A stretch of 64,000 nt of DNA from NCBI GenBank assembly GCA_035772405.1, contig JAYKKM010000475.1:1-64000 (forward strand). Reading direction: 5' to 3'. The DNA comes from Chrysogorgia sp. JL179-B06 (lineage: Eukaryota > Cnidaria > Anthozoa > Scleralcyonacea > Chrysogorgiidae). Below, piece after piece: positions 57,815 through 64,000 of this stretch. Both the position numbers and the translations under genes were made by a program. Each line of letters begins with the position of its first letter. Within the stretch, counting starts at the first letter, position 1. The notes beneath the pieces were generated by a model. That model ran no database searches and had not been told where the DNA came from. It saw only the letters and a program-made list of their open reading frames with translations.

Positions 57815-58471
57815 TTACGTGCTTAATCGTAACCGAAAGGTGGCAATATAAAATACTTTACGAATCTGCTTCGATTGAATGCTCTGATTTAATTCTGGGT
57901 TTCCCCAAGCGCTGCATGCGGTCTCCAACTACCGTTATGCCCTTGTGATTCTGAGTTTTTGTTGCACAATTTCACGAAATATGGGTTAGTGACACCTTAG
58001 TAAAAGAAAGAAAGTGAGTCGCTTTCAATAAATACGCATATTTTTTGTGGAAACTGGAGATTTCATCATTCTGAAACTTTTCTCACATGAACATATGGTG
58101 GTCGCATGACGATTCAGTATTATTTGGGGAAATTCCCTGCCAGTACTGTAGGCGTGGTCTCCTTGGAAGTTTTTATTGGTTCCCGATCTAGGTGGCGTGA
58201 CTCGTGAGTGTTGACAAGACGTCTTTAGCTTCTAATTATGTAAATGACTAATTTCAAACCAAGTGATATAAGGTTTTTATTGCAACCAACAACACGTTGG
58301 CACCGCAGCTAAGAAATGTAGCAGATTATTATGCAGACGTCTTTATAGTTATGGCTGAATTCTCCCCTCCTCAACAGACTGTTTGTGGTGAGGGGACTGG
58401 AGAGAGCCATCTGGGAAGGAGACTAAGGGTCACCCCCTGATTTAACCCTCTGTTTCTCAATTCTCATGTAA

Positions 58472-58650
58472 AGTGACCACTGCCCTGGAATTTGATGCGA
58501 AATTGAGGAGAATGTACTCAAAGTGCAGTGTAATGGCCCGGCAATATAAAACACGATTGACTGCTCTGATTTATGGGTTTCCCCAAGCGCTGCATGTGGT
58601 CTCCAACTTCTGTTCTGCCTTTGTGATTCTACTTTTATTTTTACAGTATA
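58472..58650 (-). repeat. Paralogous copy of the gene's 5' flank (before C7)
   Basis: Duplicate of 52,618-52,800 carried along by the 5.85-kb duplication. Confidence 0.65.
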
Positions 58651-59378
58651 AACTAAGAATTTACTTTTTACTTTTACTTAAGTACAAAATATCAGTACTT
58701 TGCTGAACACCGGCTGTTGAGGTTGTGAGGTTTTGAGGCTTTGAGGTCGTGAGGCATTATGTAGTGAATGGTGCATGTTAATTTATTATAGGATGCACTG
58801 GGTCTTTTGTGACGTAGTTTGTGTTGTGGTACACGAAGAAATAACCCTTAAAATGGGCTCCATTCGGGTAATATTGCTGTAAATATTATATTTTGAACTG
58901 TTTTACAGTTGTTGATAGATGATTTAGGTGAGGAAACCGCTGAGAAATCTAGTCATATATGAAGTTCTGCGTGCTTAATTTTTCAGGCAAAAATGTTTTG
59001 CCCCTCAAACATAATTGGTCAGGTATCCGGTACGCCTATGAAGACCTCAAAATTCCTGTGTTTGGATACTCTGATCCAAACACAGTTTCACCAATCAGAG
59101 TGCTTGTTGTGTAAATGTTATTTTATATTACCAATTTATCATATGGCTTGGTTCATGAGCAGTCTCTTTTTTGCCTTTACAAACTAACGAACTAACTAAC
59201 TTTTGCTTTCTCCTTTTTGTCTCTTTTTTGCCTTTAGTAAAGACCGGTCATTGCAAAACAACTGAAAAGTTTTAAATAATTGCCAAAAATTGAAATGTGA
59301 GAAATTTAAAGGAATTATTCTTGTTTGGTAGGTCTTTACAACAAAATTATCCTGCCATTGGTCTTTTCGCACAGACCT

Positions 59379-59667
59379 CGCTACTGTTTTGGGGGGATTT
59401 TTATCCCGAACAACAACCTCCAGTTCAGCTACTGTCCTTGGTCAAGGATTTCTTTGCCGATTGCCTTCTTCAGAACCATCCACAGTTTCTTCGGGTTGAG
59501 TTCAGGACATTTTGTTGGCTAATTGTTACACGATTTCTGGTTTTCCAGGATGTTGCCACATTTGCTTTATGGACTGACATGTTATCATTTTGTAAAATCA
59601 TTTCCAGGCGTCTGCGTCACCTGTCAGCAACCAGTAGCAAGGAATGCTCTTGCAAACAAGAAATTGT
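59379..59667. mobile_element. Truncated Tc1-like remnant (before C7)
   Basis: Duplicate of 53,525-53,813. Confidence 0.7.
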
Positions 59668-59712
59668 GTACCTATACATCTTTTTAATGTTCATTGCATC
59701 TTCTTTCCAGAT

Positions 59713-60806
59713 TCATAGATCATTCTTGAGCTCTTCCAATTTTTCTTGTATTTTAAAATGTTTATCGTTACATAGCTTTAAGTCAATCTTCATTTTGTCA
59801 TATTTTTCTATGGTCTTTTCTGTTGTTGATAATTTGTTTGCAATTTCACTGTTTCTTTTGTTGCATTCTGTTAGATTATTGTCAAGATCTTGTTTTATTT
59901 TCATACACTTTGTTACATTATCTTTCAATAAAGTAGACTCTTTCAATAAGGTATCCTTGGTTTGCTGTTTTTCCCTTTCACAGGCAGTTAAACTCTGTTT
60001 CACTTGTTTGTTGTCCTGTTCCAATTTCCTTCTGATTTTTTTCTCCTCTTCACCATCCTTTTTCATTTTGTCAATTGCTGTTGACAATTTATTTTCCATT
60101 TCCTTGTTTACTATCTTAGATTCTGTTAAATTCTTCTCAAGATCTTGGTTTATTTTTATCAAATCTTTTGTATTTTCTTTCAATAAAATAAAATCCAGTT
60201 TGTTTTTCTTATTTTCTTTTTCACATGCTATAATAGCATGCTCCAGTTGTTCCTTATCCTTTTTATTTTTTATTCTTTCTTTCTGGTCTTCAACATCCTT
60301 TCTCATTTTATCAGTTATGTTATTTACTGTTGATAATTTCTTTGCCATTTCCTTGTTTTCCCTCTTAGCTTCTGTTGATTTCTTCTCAAGAACTTGTTTT
60401 GTTTCCATCAACTTGTTTACAGTTTCATTCATCGAAACAAGCTCAACCTCGATACGCTCTTTCTCCCTTCTACAGGCTGTTAGATTTTGCATCAATTGCA
60501 GGTTATCCTCTTCCAGTTTCATGTAGTCCTTTCTCATTATCTCAATGTTCGCGTTTGATTCTGATAATAGCATCTCATACGCTTTTGACTAGGATTGAAA
60601 ATGAAGAAGTTGCCGTTTTTCCGTATCATCCGAACAGGTATTCAGCGGATGGTTTCGCACGTTGTTTAATACACTTCCTGCCAGACCGAACATAACTGTT
60701 GGAGAATACTGGAGATATAAGTAAAGCACCATATCGATATTAATGTTGACGCGAAAATCAATAGCATAAGCACTAGTACATCTTTAAAGGATTGAACTGG
60801 AGACAT
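59713..60806 (-). pseudogene. Coiled-coil gene copy C7, same lesions as C6
   Basis: Carries the identical TAG and 5-bp deletion as C6, so it was copied after the gene died. Confidence 0.75.
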
Positions 60807-61178
60807 TGTAGTTCTTCTCACGATAATAACGAAGTGCTTAATCTTAACCGAAAGGTGGCAATATAAAACACTTTACGAATCTGCTTCGATTGAATGCTCT
60901 GATTTAATTCTGGGTTTCCCCAAGCGCTGCATGCGGTCTCCAAATACCGTTATGCCCTTTTTGTTGCACAATTTCACGAAATATGGGTTAGTGACACCTT
61001 AGTAAAAGAAAGAAAGTGAGTCGCTTTCAATAAATACGCATATTTTTTGTGGAAACTGGAGATTTCGTCATTCTGAAACTTTTCTCACATGAACATAATA
61101 TGGTGGTCGCATGACGATTCAGTATTATTTGGGGAAATTCCCTGCCAGTGTAGGCGTGGTATCCTTCGCAGCCGCTTA

Positions 61179-62839
61179 TGCCGGTAATGTAGGACTCTTT
61201 AAACGAGACTTGTGATTGGCCAGTCACGATTCTTTGGTTGTAGAGGTTGTAGCCAATAGTGTTTGAACAAGTTCCATTTTCGCCAATCAAAACGTTTTTC
61301 AATATGTTCAGCGCACACCGCTACACCAGATTTCTGATATATAATTTAGTCAACATAATTTAGTCAAGTCTCTGCTTTCCGAAATAACGTTGTTTTCTCA
61401 AGAAATCGTAGCCTGCGTTCTTTTCTCAAGAAATCGCGGTCTGTCTACCAGAATATCTACCGTTGTTTTGATCAAGGTAGTACATACGTTGTATCGTTAT
61501 GGCGACGCTTGAGAACCACCTCTTGTAAAACTAATATATTTATTGTTTTGAATTCGGTTGTTAGGATAGTTAGGCGCGCGGCAATGTTTATTTTAAAAGG
61601 CCGGATGCGACGCAGGCTATGTTTATTTTGCGGCAATGTTTATTTTGCGGCAAATAAGGCCAGCCAGATTGAGACTTTGTATACAAATTACTAACAAATC
61701 CAGCCCTTTTGAGAAATGTTGATAAATAGTCGATACGACATTTTTGCGTAATATCACAGGTAATATATATTAAATAACACCAGCCCAAAAATACGGATAC
61801 TATCATTACTCTAAAATATAATAAATGTTTAATGTCAATATTTTTTTGAGTTCGGTTGTTAGGCGCGCCAATGTTTATTTTGCGGTAAATTGAGACTTTG
61901 TAAATAGTTGCGCTTTTTGGCCAGTTTTTTTTAATTGCGCAGCGCTTTCTCGGTATATCCGTACATTTATACAGTCCACTCCCGATAACTCGAACCTTCA
62001 AGGGAAATAGAAAAAGGTTCGAGTTATTGGGAGTCCCTCAACGAAGCTAAATATTGATGCGCCTTCATTGAGAGCTGGTCTGCAGTTTACCTCATCGCTG
62101 GAAGAAGCAAACATGGCGGCATGAATTAACTTCGTTTGGCATAATCAGTTATTAATCCAACTCAATGAAACGACGTCGACAGAACACTTTGGACGCTTTT
62201 GTTAAGAGAGACGCACCCATACTACCGAATTACTAACAAAACCAGCCCTTTCGAGAAATTTTAGTAAATATAGTCGATAGCCCAAAAATACGGTACTATC
62301 ATTACTCTAAAATATAATAAATGTTTGTCATTTCTTGAATATATAATATATATTTTAGACTAACAACAACAACAATAACTTTATTTAATATAGCGCTAAA
62401 TCCTAAAAATTAATAAAAATAAACTATACTAGATTATAAATTAAAAATTCAGTAAAAAGCCTTCCTAAAAAGATGTCTTTATACGGTTGGAAGATGGAAC
62501 ATCTAATAAATACTGTGATGAAGATCTTAATTGTCTATAGGAACATAGATATTAAGTAAGTTACTAATATAATATAGGTTTTGAACTAAATGAAGTTTGT
62601 GGATAAGATAACTAGGCGTCCATATGTTACACGGGTTCTTGGTATTTCACATATTGTAATAATAAAGATAGAAGAACGTGGCTATTATCACTTTTATTTA
62701 GTTTTTAACGGGGAAATCTCGCCCGAATACAATATATTCTTTTCACCTTTTTCAACAACATGCTCTTTTCTGCGCCTACGGTCGTTATGTCCGTAACCGA
62801 TATACTTAGTGTTATCTACATAAAATATCTCATCTTACA
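61179..62839 (-). repeat. Ty3/gypsy 3' LTR
   Basis: Duplicate of 55,325-56,986, here attached to the longer pol end. Starts TGTAAG after the purine tract at ~62,840-62,850 (minus strand) and ends ..ACCGGCA next to gctta. Repeated tgtttattttgcggcaa motifs occur inside. The 5' LTR lies beyond the window. Confidence 0.6.
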
Positions 62840-63158
62840 CTCTCCCCCTGTTCAAATAAATGCCATCCTTGACATTTCTACGATCTCAGAAGATCTAAAG
62901 TTATAAATCAGTTCCGAATGTTCCAGTCTTCTGACATTTGTTCCATTACAGTAGAACAATGGTTGGGTTGATCATGCCCTCCCGCTGTCATTTCTTCTTT
63001 CACCGTCCAACTGATTTAAACATACAAAGTATCTTAAATGATACTGCTAAAAGTTAGGATTGTAGCAATCTGTAAAAGTGAAGCCAATCCAAGTTTTTTT
63101 TGTTTTTTTTCGTATCTATAACAACAGCAACATGAATCTTTAAGATAACGTTCTTGTC

Positions 63159-64000
63159 CTACCATGGCATTTTAAACACAGGGTAGTTGTAGTTCCAGGG
63201 TATCGGGATTTGAAAGGGAATCGGTATTTGATAGGGTTGGGGTTCTGGTTGATGGTATGGGAATTGGGGTATTTGTTGGTTGAATGGCATAATTACTGCT
63301 CCACAATAACAACAGGCTGAATGTCCTGGCGCATAATATGTAAGGCGTTGTGGAACTTGTCTATTTCTTCGAGGAAGAGGAATGCGATTATTCCCAATGG
63401 GTTCTTCCATACCGGGTACAGGTACATCTTCAGGTACAGGTAAATCTTCAGGTACAGGTACATCTTCAGGTACAGGTAAATCTAATGTTTCTTCAGTTTC
63501 TTCTTGTATCTCGCCAGTTTCCGTTGGTTGTTGTTCCACAGGATCACCCCCCTCGTCCAAATTCTCCGACTGTAGATCCACCGATTGCTCTGCGTTAGAT
63601 GTGTCGTCCTCGATCTCCGATTGTTGCTCGGCTGATTGCTCCACATCAGGTAAGTCGTCCTCGACGTCGTCAATGTTGCCTGTCTGTTGTACTTGCACTC
63701 GACGCGACACTGACGGAAATTCATCCTCGTCATCAGATGGACTGTCCCCAGAGGATGTGGTACGGTTACAGGGACGTTGCCGATTACGAGCTTGTCTAGG
63801 TGCTGGTACGGCTGATTCGCACGATAAATAGTCACATGGGAGCAACATATTGCGATGCAGTGTTCGAGGTTTCTTGTTCTTAGATTCTGCTGTGACGTCG
63901 TACACCGGGCTATCTGGGCCTTTTCTTGATAATACGATGTGCACCTCGTCCTCCCAGAAGGATCTCAACTTCCCCGGGCCTCCTCTTGGTGTCAGGTTTC
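63159..64000 (-). CDS. Ty3/gypsy polyprotein C-terminus (partial, runs off the window)
   Basis: Open from the right edge to the stop at 63159. The N-terminal part of what is visible (GGPGKLRSFWEDEVHIV, then SPVYDV..LHRNMLLPC) matches the post-integrase tail typical of animal gypsy elements, from memory. It is followed by a ~190-residue lineage-specific extension: acidic Gln/Glu-rich stretch, four PVPED(V/L)-type 6-residue repeats, a CCYCG motif and a Pro/Gln/Tyr-rich end (PYQIPIPFQIPIPWNY). The frame is undamaged where seen, so the element may be young. LTR and purine tract follow directly. Confidence 0.65.
   Translation of the reverse strand, partial: NLTPRGGPGKLRSFWEDEVHIVLSRKGPDSPVYDVTAESKNKKPRTLHRNMLLPCDYLSCESAVPAPRQARNRQRPCNRTTSSGDSPSDDEDEFPSVSRRVQVQQTGNIDDVEDDLPDVEQSAEQQSEIEDDTSNAEQSVDLQSENLDEGGDPVEQQPTETGEIQEETEETLDLPVPEDVPVPEDLPVPEDVPVPGMEEPIGNNRIPLPRRNRQVPQRLTYYAPGHSACCYCGAVIMPFNQQIPQFPYHQPEPQPYQIPIPFQIPIPWNYNYPVFKMPW
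63415..63483 (-). repeat. 18-bp minisatellite in pol tail
   Basis: About four copies of ggtacaggtacatcttca (plus strand) code PVPEDV/PVPEDL repeats. Duplicate at 57,561-57,629. Confidence 0.85.

Larger units (their letters stand above)
57819..63668 (+). repeat. 5.85-kb tandem duplication, copy 2
   Basis: Second copy of 51,965-57,814. Beyond 63,668 the gypsy pol continues naturally, so this copy retains the original right boundary. Confidence 0.88.

Overview
The window reads as repeat-dense, AT-rich nuclear DNA of an invertebrate animal. The retrotransposon and DNA-transposon repertoire (BEL/Pao, Ty3/gypsy, Tc1, hAT, THAP-type, an XPG-nuclease-type element) and the style of the transposon proteins fit an anthozoan cnidarian such as a stony coral or anemone best. 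That placement is inference; there is no rRNA, mitochondrial or housekeeping marker. No prokaryotic operons, CRISPR arrays or canonical tRNA genes were seen.

Left part (1-13,155): a decayed BEL/Pao pol 3' end with a probable 3' LTR, tRNA-like SINE relics, and a nest of fold-back MITEs present as two ~3.1-3.2 kb tandem copies plus part of a third (1,862-8,505). Then come further fold-backs, a C26 homopolymer, and a hAT-type element (11,198-13,147, perfect 8-bp target duplication) that carries a nested element with a perfect 9-bp target duplication (11,534-12,913).

Main part (13,490-64,000): a tandem array of an intronless minus-strand gene coding a ~365-residue membrane-anchored coiled-coil protein of unknown function. 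There are seven copies. C1-C4 are intact (ATGs at 18163, 33824, 42690, 48914), C5 is frameshifted, and C6 and C7 share a nonsense codon and a 5-bp deletion. The array units carry a decayed Tc1-like element, a TTAA-flanked MITE, a 5'-truncated LINE, microsatellites and a duplicated copy of the gene's 5' flank, though not every unit has all of these. Insertions present in some units and absent from others supply empty sites and a relative chronology.

The most interesting mobile element is a 6,578-bp transposon at 18,801-25,378. It has ~700-bp terminal inverted repeats, a TAA target duplication that can be verified against paralogous empty sites, and one long minus-strand gene, now broken. The gene coded N-terminal Cys/His modules, a PIN/XPG-like nuclease region and a C-terminal tesmin/TSO1-type CXC domain. 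The TSD length and nuclease type suggest the Academ superfamily. Other insertions are a 2,861-bp hAT-like element with a 5-bp TSD, itself carrying a 619-bp hAT-like MITE with a perfect 8-bp TSD, and a 3.1-kb fold-back with a THAP-like exon in each arm. The right end is a Ty3/gypsy element whose LTR and pol C-terminus appear twice because of a nearly exact 5,854-bp tandem duplication.
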